This document shows, piece by piece, positions 34,301-46,500 of a DNA stretch of 64,000 nt; positions within the stretch are counted from its first letter, which is position 1; each line of letters begins with the position of its first letter. Below the pieces are notes generated by a model. It was not told where the DNA came from. It saw nothing but the letters and a program-made list of their open reading frames with translations, and made no database searches. Source of the stretch: Monosporascus cannonballus (Eukaryota > Ascomycota > Sordariomycetes > Xylariales); assembly GCA_004154925.1 (NCBI GenBank), contig QJNS01000206.1, positions 83,033 to 147,032 of the forward strand. Direction: 5' to 3'. Both the position numbers and the translations under genes were made by a program.

Positions 34301-35070
34301 GCCACCTGCTGATGCGAAAACTCGGATATACCCTTGGCTGAGCTGGCTATGCTTATATTCCGGGTGTGTTGGGCAGCAGCAGCCTTTTCTGCCTGTTCGT
34401 CCTGCTTGCTGGATGCAATCTCCTCGATCGAAGGCCCCGAGATAGCCCGCGTATCACTGTCTAATGTGCTACGACGTTTAGTCGTCTTAGATGCTTCCGT
34501 ATTTTCGCTCGGGACCGGACCGTTCGGTAACACTTCCGCCGCGGGACTCGGCTCATCCCTGCTCCTGTTCTCTATCTGCGGAGGCACGGGCGTTTGGGGC
34601 TCCTCGATCTCCTTTGACGTGACTTCGGCGGCGCGCTCCGGTACGGGAGTGGACGAAGCGTCTTGAAACACGTCACGGTCGCTATTATCGGCCAGGGCTT
34701 TGTTTAACTTCCTCTGGTGGGTTGGAACCTCCAGTTCCTCCTCCTCTCCTTCAGCTCCCTTCCTTTCTGGGTAACCCGGGCTCGATCCCTGCTTTTCTTC
34801 CGAATTGCTTGCTACCGCTTCATGTGTCCTACTCTCATCACCTCCCACTCCGTAGGCCGAGCTACTTTCACCCTCATTTCCGGCAGGCAGCTCAGGGTTC
34901 ACATATCTCCTGATAGGCAGACCGAAGTCGTCGAATTCTTGCACGTCCCCCGCCGTCATTGGAGTGTTCTGTTCTTTCGCATGGACGCTGTTATTGGTGC
35001 TAGAAATTGTGTGGATTGGCTGGCTCGGCGGCTTGATATTTGACGGTGGTGGTTCATCGGGGTTGGCCAT
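31381..35070 (-). CDS. DUF726 family membrane protein, putative alpha/beta-hydrolase (TMCO4-like)
   Basis: Exons 35070-32833 and 32763-31381 encode 1206 residues; the 69-nt intron (GTGAGC...TTACAG) joins ...INILATE to AVTQSLQQVLG. The first ~380 residues are disordered and acidic/Ser-rich. The DUF726 region follows: a strongly hydrophobic Gly/Ala block (about 603-665), then RVNLIVTISGWLSS, IYSILWEPEML, and after the splice SLGSRVIFSCLLELA, containing the GYSLG nucleophile elbow (Ser about 819), and NVYMFGSPIV. These are the marks of a membrane-associated serine hydrolase. The C-terminal 250 residues are Lys/Glu-rich and disordered. DUF726/TMCO4 proteins are uncharacterised in most fungi; lipase-like activity is an inference from the elbow motif. 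Confidence 0.9.
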
Positions 35071-35974
35071 CGTTTAGGCTATCATCGGGGAAGATTTTGT
35101 AAATAGACTCGGCCTGTGGGCGCGATGATGTCTCGATTCAACGCAAAAGGGCAGTTCCCCACGGTCCGGAATACAAGTGGAGTCGGGTAGCGACTTCGAT
35201 GTGAAATGAGATTTAGCTCCAATTGCGCCCCCGCAAGTACATATACATACTAGTAACGTAAATTGATACGTTGATATGTCTCAGGGAGGAATCTACCCGT
35301 ACGTGTCCGATGCCCTATCACTGTTCGGACCCCCAAGCCTGGTAAGCGGGATTCAATGTTGGCAAGCGAACAAAGCCGTTTTAGAGAAGCCGGTGCTTTT
35401 GTGGAATGCCATTCCGGCAATACTTCATTCAGGACCAGATACAATGCTGTAAGCACAGAGGCTACAGGTAAACCCCATCCATCACGTTGAATGGCGCACT
35501 ACTTTGCAAGTGTTCCAGTGGATACGGCAGGTCTAGACTCGCACAGGTTAGTAGCCAAGGAGGGGCAGTGCCCGGGCGTTTCAGGCGGTCGGATAAGGCC
35601 GCGTGCCACTATTGATAGGTAACTACCAAAGGTCGGTCGACAGTGCCGGCCCAACCGTCTCCAAAAACTCCGCGTCCGCATAATCCTTATCAACTTCGCC
35701 CATATCGCTTAAGATTCGCGGAGACTCGAACGGAATAGATACAAGGTACGTCGGTAGCGTATATGAGCAGAGTGATACGTTCGGTTGAGCCGAGGTATGA
35801 AGTTGCATGATGGTATCAATTGCGCTCTATATCTTCCTGGATGTAAAGACAACGGCGCCTCCTAAGTGACTTCTCCATGACGTATAAACATAACGACGCC
35901 TTTTCGCGCGCTATTCCGATAGGAACCCAGCCGGACAAGAACACCCCTTGCGCTTCAGAGTTTCCAACACAAAC
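35071..35974. other. intergenic, nothing firm
   Basis: A minus-strand frame at 35623-35808 (61 codons, ends ...DLW) looks somewhat protein-like but matches nothing I recognise. Otherwise nothing. Confidence 0.35.
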
Positions 35975-37031
35975 TCATGTGCCGTTCCCCGTAGGTCCAG
36001 CAGCGTCACCATTCGCACCGCTGCTCTTGTGCTTACGCTTTCGTTTCTTCTTCAGCTGCTCTATCGTACCAGCATCGTCACCCTCCGCCTTCGGAGGGTC
36101 CTCCCTCTTCTCTTCCTTCGGCTTACTGTCTGGCTGGCCCGGCGTCTTCTTCTTCTTCTTGACGGATAGTGGGTTCGGTCCCTTAGGCCCCTTTTTCTTC
36201 TTCTTCTTTTCCGGCGCCTTCGTTGCCTCGCCGCTCTTTGCTCCGCTCTTTGCTCCGCTCTTACTGCCGTTGCCGTCTTCGTCCTCGGAGTCGTCGTCCC
36301 GCTTCCTCTTGCCGCTGGGCATCAAGATCTCCGCCCTGAATTTCTTGCGCTCCTCGGCCGAGCGCACCTTCGCCGTGGCGGCGGCCATGGGCTCCATAAG
36401 CACGACGGAGCGTCGGATGAAGATAAGGGGCACGCCCGGTATCTGGCGGAGGGAGGCGCGCAGATGGTCGTCGTTGACGGCGCACACGTAACGGTGCTTG
36501 TTGACGCCGTTTTTCTTGGGGTCAACTACCGAGTTGACGCACTCGTAGGAACTGAGGGGTTCTGGATATTGATCCGGGTGGTGGCCGCAGCGTCTCCGCT
36601 CGAATTTTTCTTTCGCCAGCTCAATGGCTTCTCGTACTGCTGGCTCGGAATTACGGGCATAGAGCTATTTAGGACCAATTCGTGAGCAAATAAGAGGCTC
36701 GCTGCAACGAAGGGCTCTTCGGGGGTAGTAAGTCGGAAACGAGAGCTAGAAAGTCGGAAGCTACTCACATGTCGCATTGAACATTGCGTTATCACTGCGA
36801 ATGCTTGATTAGAATCTTCGTCTCATGAAGACCAGACAGGAAAGACCTACGGGGCTTGACCTCTCCATGCAGGGTGTCTTCTAACCGGCGTATAATATCC
36901 ATCTTACATTTAACCGACTCCAGGAGGAACTCCGCATCGACGACGACCTGGTACGGGACGTGGAAGCCGAAACCCATGGAAAATTGTTCCATGAGTTTGC
37001 GGTACTGTTTAGATCTTTTCGCGCGAGGCAT
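35975..37031 (-). CDS. UTP23: rRNA-processing protein Utp23
   Basis: Three exons on the minus strand: 37031-36851, 36794-36769 (26 nt) and 36664-35975, 298 residues; introns of 56 and 104 nt. It begins MPRAKRSKQYRKLMEQFSMG, the Utp23/Fcf1 start; the upstream in-frame ATG at 37064 is less likely. The PIN-like domain includes VPYQVVVDAEFL, HGEVKPLITQCSMRH and PLSSYECVNSVVDPKKNG, then HRYVCAVNDDHLRASLRQIP. The CCHC zinc-binding set (Cys65, Cys95, His97/98, Cys111) is intact. The tail is Lys-rich (KKKKKKGPKGPNPLSVKKKK), a nucleolar localisation type. Utp23 acts in early small-subunit pre-rRNA processing and release of snR30. The micro-exon of 26 nt makes this gene easy to mis-annotate. Confidence 0.93.
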
Positions 37032-37592
37032 CCTCTCGACAGCAAGGTGCCTGGGGATCTCCAAAGCAGTCGCGCTATGAGTCGTGAAATAGGTTGGGAC
37101 TACGGGATTAGAAGATCGAGTTTTGAGGCTGGGCGTGACGTATTACTTTCGCGCGACAACGTCATTCCTTTGCAGTTGAGAACAGTCAGTTGTCGAGTCG
37201 AAGCTTGGAATCGCGGAGGGTTCTCTACGAAAAATCAAATGATCGAGGTCCGATAAGCTTATCGGCGCGGTTGGCCCCACTTATGCAAACATGCCTGGTG
37301 ATCCCTGTATTGCGGCGTAGCGCGTTCAAGTCCCAAAATGCCTGCAATGCAACCTAACCTGCCTCCATGTAACATAGTATATTAATGGCTCTAGATAAAC
37401 ATATCCCGAATGAGCACTTGCCAGCTCGTATTCTTCCCCCAAAATGCGATGTATCGCTAATCCCCTAACGCCTACATTTATTGTAAAATTCCGGAGCTGT
37501 AATCAAGAGGTATCACAGAAAAAGACACATGTCTTTTACCAGAGCTCTCGCCTCAAGCCGGTCTAACACCAGGCGTCTGAGCTCAGTCGGAC
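37032..37592. other. intergenic upstream of UTP23
   Basis: UTP23 promoter and the 3' flank of the PP2C gene. No other coding signal was found. Confidence 0.45.
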
Positions 37593-38893
37593 TCAACTTA
37601 CATTCCGCCGACATAATGCAGCGACAGCGCTGATGTCGTCGAGTTTGCCTGAATTTTCAGTATATAGAGAGAAACAGGCGGAAAGTGAGTATCGCTTACC
37701 TCCCTCGCTAGCCAACCCCTCCTCGATAGCATGCTCCATGAAAGGACTCTCGGCAAACGGGTCGAGGGCGATCTTCTTGGCGGCTTTCACCAGCTCTTCA
37801 GCGACGAACGTCATGCCCCCATTCATGCCGTGGTCGCGGTCTCCCCCAGCCGGACCACCCTCACCTGCCTCCCAGCGCTCAACGCTTTTGGACACATTCT
37901 CGACTATCTCGTGAGTCCATAGGTTGTCGATGACGCCGTCGGACATGGCTAGCACGATGTCACCTTCTTGGAGCTCTACGGTATCCATGACAGCATTCTT
38001 GGCGGGTGTATCCGGACTATTCGTCCCCAGCTGTCTCGGGCAGTCGAACCAGTGCCATTGCTCCGTAGATTTGTAGATCATCTTCTGGTCTCTCGCGCGC
38101 ACTACCATGACCTGGGAGTCGCCGAGATTCGTCACGTACAAGAGGGGCGTCGCGGTGGAAGTAGTATTGCGGTCACCCTTGTAGAAGAGCTGTGCACCTG
38201 TTGCTGTTGTTGTCCCCTGGCAATCGTTGGCGCCGGATGTAGCCTCGAGCGTGAGCTCATATGCCTGTTGCAAATACCGTACGGGGTCGGGATGGTATGG
38301 CTGGTCCGCCGGCCGCGCCTTGACGATGTCCTCCTGCATCGCGGACACCCAAAAATGCAGTATCAATCTCGACCACAGTCTGGGCTTGGCATTAGCAGCC
38401 GTATGACGACAATCACACACGTCTCCGGGTAATACCCTGCATGACCTCGCGGCCGAGCCGACCACGCGCCAACCCCATCGTTGGCGCATATAAAATGGTC
38501 GCTAGCATACACTGCATCGTCACCGTTGGTCCATCCACGGATCAGTTCGCCGCCGACGAATGCGCGCTTGTCGCGACTCTGATGGTGTGTGCTTAGGGGG
38601 TCCGAGAAGGAGCCCGACGGTGGCGATAAGAAAGGCGGGGGAAACGGTCGCGGTTTTCGCTTTGCGAAGAGAGCGAAACCGGTCTCGAAGCGGAACGGTA
38701 GTTTCGGGCACAGGTCCGGTAGCGGGGGAGTTTCAACGGCCGATGATGAAGGCGATGAAGCCACATCACGGCGCTGACGGGCCTGAAAGTAAGAGGGTGG
38801 ATGCCATCGCGTTGGTTGTCGCGACGCCACTTGGTGCGGATATCGCAGCGGGTTTGATAAGTATGCTGGCAAAGGGAGAGGTGGTTTTCTCAT
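37593..38893 (-). CDS. PTC7-type PP2C protein phosphatase
   Basis: Exons 38893-38436, 38379-37700 and 37648-37593 encode 397 residues. Intron 1 (56 nt, GTATTA...CCCAG) joins ARPRGHAG to LWSRLILHFW. Intron 2 (51 nt, GTAAGC...TTCAG) is stop-free and a multiple of three, so an unspliced reading adds 17 residues. PPM metal-binding motifs are present: NGDDAV and NDGVGAW (138-144), NLGDSQVMVV (about 237-246), MSDGVIDNLW (about 298-307) and KLDDISAVAAL near the end. The N-terminus is basic and Pro/Ser-rich, fitting import into mitochondria, where yeast Ptc7 acts. The last codons are uncertain: AAT is followed by GTAAGT, so either the protein ends NVS or one more intron and a short terminal exon exist. 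Confidence 0.85.
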
Positions 38894-41800
38894 TCCCACG
38901 ACGAGGTCCACGAAGGCCTTGGTGCTACTTGTAAGACAGCCAGCTTGGGCACCCCGAACATGGAGCTTAGAAGATCGAGAGCTTGGTACTGGAGGTCACG
39001 ATAAGAGAAGAGGTACATGTGGCCCGGGTTATTTGTAGCCTCCACAAATAACCTAGCGCTTGGAGGGGGATCAGCTTCGGGACGTTGCAACGCAGAGCAC
39101 GTGTGAGTGGGTTTACTTACACGAATGACATCACTCAACCCCTGCCGTTCGCCTCCAGTTTTCCTTACAAAGACGATTTATATATGTTGGCAGAGTGAAT
39201 ACCATCTAACAGGCCCTTCAAATTCTTCCATTATATTCGAGGCTCGCATATTAAGGCTGTTTATGGGAATCACGTGAAACAATAATATCTCGCCATGCTT
39301 AGCAGTCCATTGGAGCTAATGCCTTCGACCTAGGTAATGTTCATGGAATGTCTCTATAGCTATGCTTTATACTCCTGCTGACCTCTTGTGAGAAAATCAT
39401 AGTGGCCCAAGGGATATACCTGCGTAGTGTTGCACCAGCGGAGACGGATGGGTACATGAGCCGGTATTCGGCTATTCCGCGTGATACAATCTTGTAACTC
39501 ACAATGCCCTAGTTAGGCACCTGAATCATATCCGGTGCTAGACCAGACCATGTCAGAAACGGTGCGACTGAGTTCGGCTGCCGAGCTGCAGCGCCCATTC
39601 ATCCTCTAGTCACACGGCTGCAGAACGTGCAGCACGCCTCAACCTTGGCCAGACGGTCTGGGGGCCTGACTTTTCATATCCTTGGCTGATTACGGAAACC
39701 GGTACCACCGCCATGGAACTCTAAGCGGGAAATCCCACCCTGAGACCGCCGAGTATTGCCGACTTTGATGGTCTAGTCTAGATGATGAGAACACGCAAGA
39801 TCTCTATGGAATCTGCTGCGATCGTTCTCATTGGTGTGAAGAAGATGCGAAACAAGATTCCTGCTGGCTGGTATATACTAGCTTGGTATCTACGAAGTAG
39901 TATCCTCCAATAAATAGTGTTAGGGCATCCATCCGGAATCCGCGCAACGACCGACGGAGTATACCTAATGCCCCAGCCATTCACCAGGGACCGACTTTAG
40001 CTCGAGGTACCAAGCAGTAGGCTACGTAAATGGGCTATAGCTTTGGAAAACTATTATATACCAACATATGCATGTCAGCGGAGGTTTCGTACATACCGAC
40101 GCGCGTCCATGTTCAACACCTTAGAAGAGGTTACGTACAGCTGGGGCTCAGCTGGATTTACAAAAAGGACGGCGACAATCACCGGCAACGGTCCAAATGC
40201 AGAGGCCTCCCTCGCCAATCATCCACCGGCAACAATAACGAGAGCCGTATGGGGTACATGTAGGATTGACGCCCAGGCGTGCCAGGCCAGCCTTGGACAG
40301 CCACAGATGGATGCGGGAGACGGCGACAGCGGCGTAGGGCCTTTTACTACGCTGTCGTTTTCGCCGATATTGATGGCTTCAGGGGTTCCCGTCCACGTAG
40401 AGTTTGATGGCATATCTCTGCACCATGCGGGGACTTAGGAGTCCGTGGGACTCGTGGGAGCCCTGGAAATAAAATAAATATGTATACAGCACGCCTGCAT
40501 GGAGAGCGGCAAGGCTGAATATAATTACCGACCTTGTATCCTCCCCATTAGGTACGTACTGTGCGTTACGGGTGGGCCTCTCAGCGGTGGCCCGCATGTA
40601 TATGTGCAATATACATATACCGCACCTAGTGCTGTCGAATTCCAGCCCGCAGCATCATAGGTACCCAAGGCTTACCAAGAAGCATTGCGAAGTCGTACCC
40701 ACCACCAGCGCCCATCCGGAGGCGGGCGTGAGAGAAAATTGCTCTCGGTGGATTTGCGACTATTATATTTAGTGAACGCAGCTCTAGTTGGGTTTAGCGG
40801 CAGATCGCGCAATAGTGTGCAACGTCTTTTGTTAGAAGTAGTCCTAACCGGGTAACTCATGCTTAGTTCGTTTGGAGATGGTTGTGCCGTGTCGTGAATT
40901 GATTGTCGGGTCATCGATTCGTGGGGTCTTGTCCTCCTCAAATAGTGCCTTGCATGGCCCAGCAAGCCCAAAGTGTGAGTAGCCCAGTGGCACACATAGC
41001 GACGCGTTCCGTGCCATGCGCCTGGTGTCATGTACCTATGTAGATTTACAAATTAAAAATGTCTCCGGTAGGCACTGTCCGTACCTACGATGCGTGCAGA
41101 AAACTCCGTGTTGAGGTTGTAATAAAAATGACGATGAAGCGAGCAGATTAGTCTTGAGTCGGGCACCAGACAGCCCATTAACCTTCAACATTGGAATATC
41201 AGTGTTTGGGGTCCATCGTGGCATTTTAAGTTTCTCTTACAAATGACGTAGATGACCATAAGTGTCGCCCTAAAAACATCCGTTATCAGGCTGACGTACC
41301 ACCAATGCCTGTGTCAATCAGCCGGATGCCATGCCAGAAATGAAGATCCCGGTCCTGATAACTTGCGTGAGAAACTAGGGTCTCTAACAACTCTCCCCTC
41401 GACGTCGATCTTGGACCCCCACAATTCCATCAATTCAGCAACCCCCCAAAATGCAATAACTTTCAAGAAGGTTTTGGGCTCTTCGCTTGTTGATATTGGG
41501 GAGTATCTCGGTTCGGCGGCGTAATTTCTCTGCGTGGATCACGGCTGAAGACGCTACAGTCTAGGCTGGCTTCTTTGTAGGTCTTGGCCGGGTCAACGGT
41601 GACGAGATATCGCGGTATGGAGGTCCGACATACCCGCGGCTGCTGGTGGCACGACTTACATGGACAAAGAGCCCAAGACGTACAAAGAAGTTAGACTTCC
41701 CCTATTATTGATTTAATTATTATTATTATTATCATCATAGTAGGTCACATTGAGGAAAGGCCCAATAAGCCATAGCGAGCGATACGCTGGGGCAATTCCA

Positions 41801-43574
41801 AATAAGCCCTGCCCCGTAGCTGCTTACACATCTGGATCCGGATTCGCGTCTCTTGGGGCGTTTCCTTCCAGCAACAAATATTTCTATACCACTAAAGCGT
41901 CCCCCCGAACTGCGACGGCAACTGTCAACGACAACTCCATTGCCTTATCAATGGGGAAGGTCATCAAGGATATGTCGTAGTATCAAGTAGTTTCAAACTC
42001 TGCTGAATCTCTATCACCTCTTGCCCGAAAACAATAGAGAGCCTGCCTACCTATCGCATCACGTCAACCTGCACAAGACCATACAACCCTGGCTTCTGAA
42101 AGGGAGTGGCCTTACCCTTTTCTGGACGTCCCACCTTCTCGTATTGGTCCTGCCTGGGCTTGGTTTTTGTGATATAATCGGGAGAGCTACAAAACCGACC
42201 TCTCCCGCCCGCTACTTTGCGTTGAGGATTCTGTGCCCTTGCTGGATTCTTTCGCTTGCATTTTTTTTCTCTTTTGTCGATCCGCGTTCGTTCCCTTGGC
42301 TACCAACTACATACGCTTGTTTACTTTGTACAGCTTCGATTCGATCCGCTTCGCTTCTTACATATCCTTTGGTTGAGTTGTCGACGATCCGCCCAACATT
42401 TAAAACTATTTCCCCTGGAACACCAACCTAGTCGCTCTTCGTTTTACACACACCGCAGAATTGGCCAGCATTCCTGACCTAGTCGTCCCTTGTGGGACCC
42501 GCCAGCCGTACAATTTTCGGCTCGTCGACGGCTTTCCCCTTGAAGCAGCGTGATCGAGCGCCCTCCCGCAGCGTTCGAGGTGGTAGGTAGATGGTGTGTA
42601 GGCTGTGCTTTTTGGTAGGGCGGGTTCAGAGGTAGCTCGAAAGTCAAGATGGTTAAAAATCGAGGTATGTGTATTCTCGATTCTTTGCGTATCGCTTTTC
42701 AAATCGTTCCCCCAGCCGTGTTCCCATATTTTCACACCGATCTACCCGGAGTATCCTCTTGTTGATTCTGAGCTTCGTGCAAATATCCTGGAATCCTATC
42801 TGCGTCCACGCTATTTCCGCCATAACCCCCCATCCCCCTAGCATCGCTACCCGAGACCCCAGAACCCAAGAAGCTCGAACCAGCAACCCGGCAAACACGG
42901 CTGCTCGCGATGCTGGTATGGTCCCGCCGAAGCGGTCTGTCAGCTAGGCACATCCCTAGACCGTTTTTCGATATTAACTTACGTTTTGTATTGGAGCACA
43001 TTTGGTTCATGTACTCCCCTCTCATACTTTATCCGAGATGGGTGTGGCCTCGAGGTTGCACTTTAAAAGTTATCCAGACTCAAGCCGCCACAGCTGACCA
43101 ATTTCCACCTGTCTTTGTGCATCGTTGCTTGTTTGTCTCATCTTCAAAGCCACTTGGTTGACAGCCCTTTTTATGTTGCCTTGGCGATCAACCGTACTGC
43201 ATGTGGTCATTCTACATATCCACCTACTATATACGCAACCTTCTCACCAATTCTCCCATCATCACTTTTAGTATAAGCCTGGCCCCCCGTCCTTACCTGA
43301 CTCGTCATCCACGAGTTTGCTGTTAGTAGCAGCCGTGTGTAAGATGCGCTCCTAGAACCCAATTTCCGTCTCTCGGTTGTTTGGAACTTCGCCCCCGTTT
43401 ACCCTTTTCTTTTTTCACCGTTGTTCGCTTTCATCTGACCTAGATATACTTTTATTCGGCTGCCTAACTCATACGAAGTCTCGTATGGGACTGTACGAAT
43501 ATTCTTCAGCTATTGTGGGTCTTTTCGTTCGGTTCTGCTAATCATTATTTGCCCAACGGACAGTGCTCTCGTTT
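38894..43574. other. long gene-poor region; right part is probable CAF120 promoter/leader
   Basis: About 4.7 kb. From 39.1 to 42.0 kb only unbiased short frames were seen; one + strand frame at 40043-40438 (131 codons) has no recognised motif. An ATT/ATC repeat lies at 41716-41736. From about 42.0 to 43.57 kb the + strand becomes T/C-rich (for example 42250-42420 and 43380-43450), as in long leaders and promoters of fungal regulatory genes. No RNA gene was recognised. Confidence 0.4.
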
Positions 43575-46500
43575 ATGTCACAATGGTCCACTTCGCCTAG
43601 GTCATCATCACCATCACCGCCGCCAATTAATCAAACTTCTTACGCCAATCGGAATTCGGCTTATCTCAAGAATCCTGCCGACAATAACGACAGCATCGAC
43701 ATCAAGAAGAAGCCCAGGAGACATACCATCACTAATTCTAACGGTAGCTCGACTAAGGGTTACGCCGCCCTATTAGACGGGCCTCGACCAACTAATTTTC
43801 ACGAGTCTGCTTCAGCACCAATTCCATCATCATCGCCGCGCCATAGTCATGCGAATTCGCCTGTAGCAGACGACCTCCCCGATTCCTATAACCGTAGTCA
43901 CTACAGGAGGCAAAGCCGCAGGTCCTCGCGACCCCTGTCGATGATCATGACCTACCAACCGCCCGTCATGGACGTCACCGAGGATACGATCCCCGAGCTT
44001 CAGCCGATTTTCCACTTTCTCAATGGCCACGCCAACAAACTATATCAGGAAGGCTATTTCCTGAAGCTAGACGACCAGAATATCCGTATGTCCCTAGTCT
44101 GTCCCTAGTCTGTCCCCGTCTTTCGGAAGACGGGGCCCCGCGTGTCCATGTCGGCTCTTGGCCTTTCTAACACACCACTAGAAGGGAAACCTAATCCCGA
44201 TCGCACCTGGACCGAATGCTTCGCCCAACTCGTTGGTACCGTCTTATCGCTATGGGATGCCGCAGAATTGGATGCGGCCGGCGAGAATGGCGAGGTTCTA
44301 CCAAAGTTCATCAACCTGACGGATGCGTCCATTAAGATGGTATGGCTATACCCCGCAGTCCTGGGCAAATACGATTCGGCTATGCTTCAATGATGCTCGG
44401 TATGAGGAGGCTGACTGGACGCTGCTAGATTGATTCCCTACCGACCAGGTCGAAAGAAGAACAGCCGCTCGAGAATATCCTCAGCATATCGACAGCAGGT
44501 CGGAATCGTTACCTGCTGCATTTCAACTCCCGCCAATCCCTTATCCAATGGACCGCCGGCATCCGACTCGCCATGTTCGAGCACTCTTCTCTGCAGGAAG
44601 CTTACACCGGTGCGTTAATCGCCGGCAAGGGTAAAACCCTACCCAACATCGGTGTGATCATGGAGAGGGCCCGCATCCCCGTGGAGATGTGGGTCAGGGT
44701 CAGGTTCGGCGCAGGTGTGCCTTGGAGGCGCTGCTGGTGCGCAATCACGCCTCCGGACGAGAAGGAATATGCGAAACTGCAGAAGGAGCTGAAGAAGAAG
44801 TCACCATACGACCGTTCCCACGCACCGGTCCTCAAGGGATCCATCAAGTTTTACGACCAGAGGAAGGAGGGGAAGAAACAGAAGAAGATGCAGCCGATAG
44901 CGACCATCACCGACGCCTATTCCGCCTACGCCTTGTACCCGCAGGCCAAGTCGCTAGTTGACGCGTCGACGCTACTCAAGATCGAGGGAGACATTACTAT
45001 ACATGGAGATCCACCGTCCTCTACTGAGGGATTCGTGTTCGTCATGCCTGAAGTTGCCCCGGCGGTCAGCGGCTTCGGGATGATGTTGAAGTACTTGTTC
45101 CCTACCTGGGATACCTTCGGCTTGTACGGGCGTCCGGGGAAGCTTGTCGCAAGCGTACTGGACCAACGGTCTCTGATGTTCGCCATGCCCAAGTCTAAGC
45201 GCTACGGTTATCTCGAAATACTGGATGTCTCAAGCGTGATTCTGACAGAAGGCAGCTCAAGCTGGAACGAAAGGGAATGGAGGAAACAGCTAAAGGAGCT
45301 GACGGGCGCGCGGATGAACGCGGCTGAAGAAGGCGGCGGCAGCAGCCCCGGATCCCGGCCGGAGAGTCGCTCCAAGCGGCTCAGTTTTGGTACGTCCACT
45401 GGCGGTCCCCCGAAACCGCGTGTCGGGTTCGCCGACGAACCTCCTCCCCCTCCCACTGCAGGCACTAGGAGCTCTCGTTCCTTTTCTCTCAACAGCCGGC
45501 CGGCTACCAGAGACGATTCGACTCCCGGTCAGAACGCGCCGTCCCCGTTGGGAGGCCCCCAGGCCCGCCACAGTAGGAATGTGTCGGACCCCCAACTGGC
45601 CGCGTCCCAACCACCGCAGCTGCGCCCTCACCAGGACAGTCCGTATTCGGCAAACCCCCTGTCAGGTCGCGGACCGAACCCCGCCCGGAATTTCGTAAAC
45701 GATTTGTCTTCCACGCCCGAGCGCACCAGCTCAGACTCAGAACCCACGCCGATTGGCGATTTCGGAGCCATGCGGAACATGTCCACTCCAGAGCCGGTCT
45801 CCCGGCCGCCCGATTTCTCCCACGCACCGGGCCAAAGACCTGCGAACCAGCCCTACCACGCCCCCGAGATGCGCCGCGCGACTAGCCGACTATCCAGCTC
45901 CACGCTTGCGCACCTGGCCAAGGCGAGCGGCGTCCCCGTGGGCGACGACGAACTTGCGAATGAAGTAAGCGAGGAGCGGGGTTGGCAGCCCCCGCAACAA
46001 CTTGACCATCGAGGTCCACCACCGGTACATGTTCACGCCAGCGCCAGCAATGATGGGACGTCTACTAATTCCGGATTACGTGAAGCTTTAAGGGATAACC
46101 AACCTATGCGCTCCCCCGGGCTGCCCCCGTCACAACACGCTCTTGCCAATAATCGTTCGAGACCTCCACTGAACCAGCACATGGGCCCACCTCCTAACGG
46201 CCCACGAGGCCCAAACCCCGGTCCTCCTCGCTCCGGCACGCCAGACATGCGAAATCCGAACCCACAGCCCACGACTCCCGGCAATCAACCCCCTATGGGA
46301 CGCGGTGGCCCGCAGCAGGGCGGCTTCCCCCCGAGAATGCCTCCGTCAAACATGCCACCTCCAGGCAGAGGGCCACCCCCGCACAACATGCCTCCCGGCC
46401 GCGGCTATCCTAACCAACCCCCTAACATGTACCGAGGCCCTCCACATGGGCCGTCAGGTCCTGGCGGCCCAGGGCGACCACGGTCTCCCCCCAACCATGG

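Noticed and set aside
44340..44393. Extension of CAF120 exon 2 reading VWLYPAVLGKYD
   Set aside because: It runs into a stop; the GTATGG...TGCTAG intron restores the PH domain and the frame.
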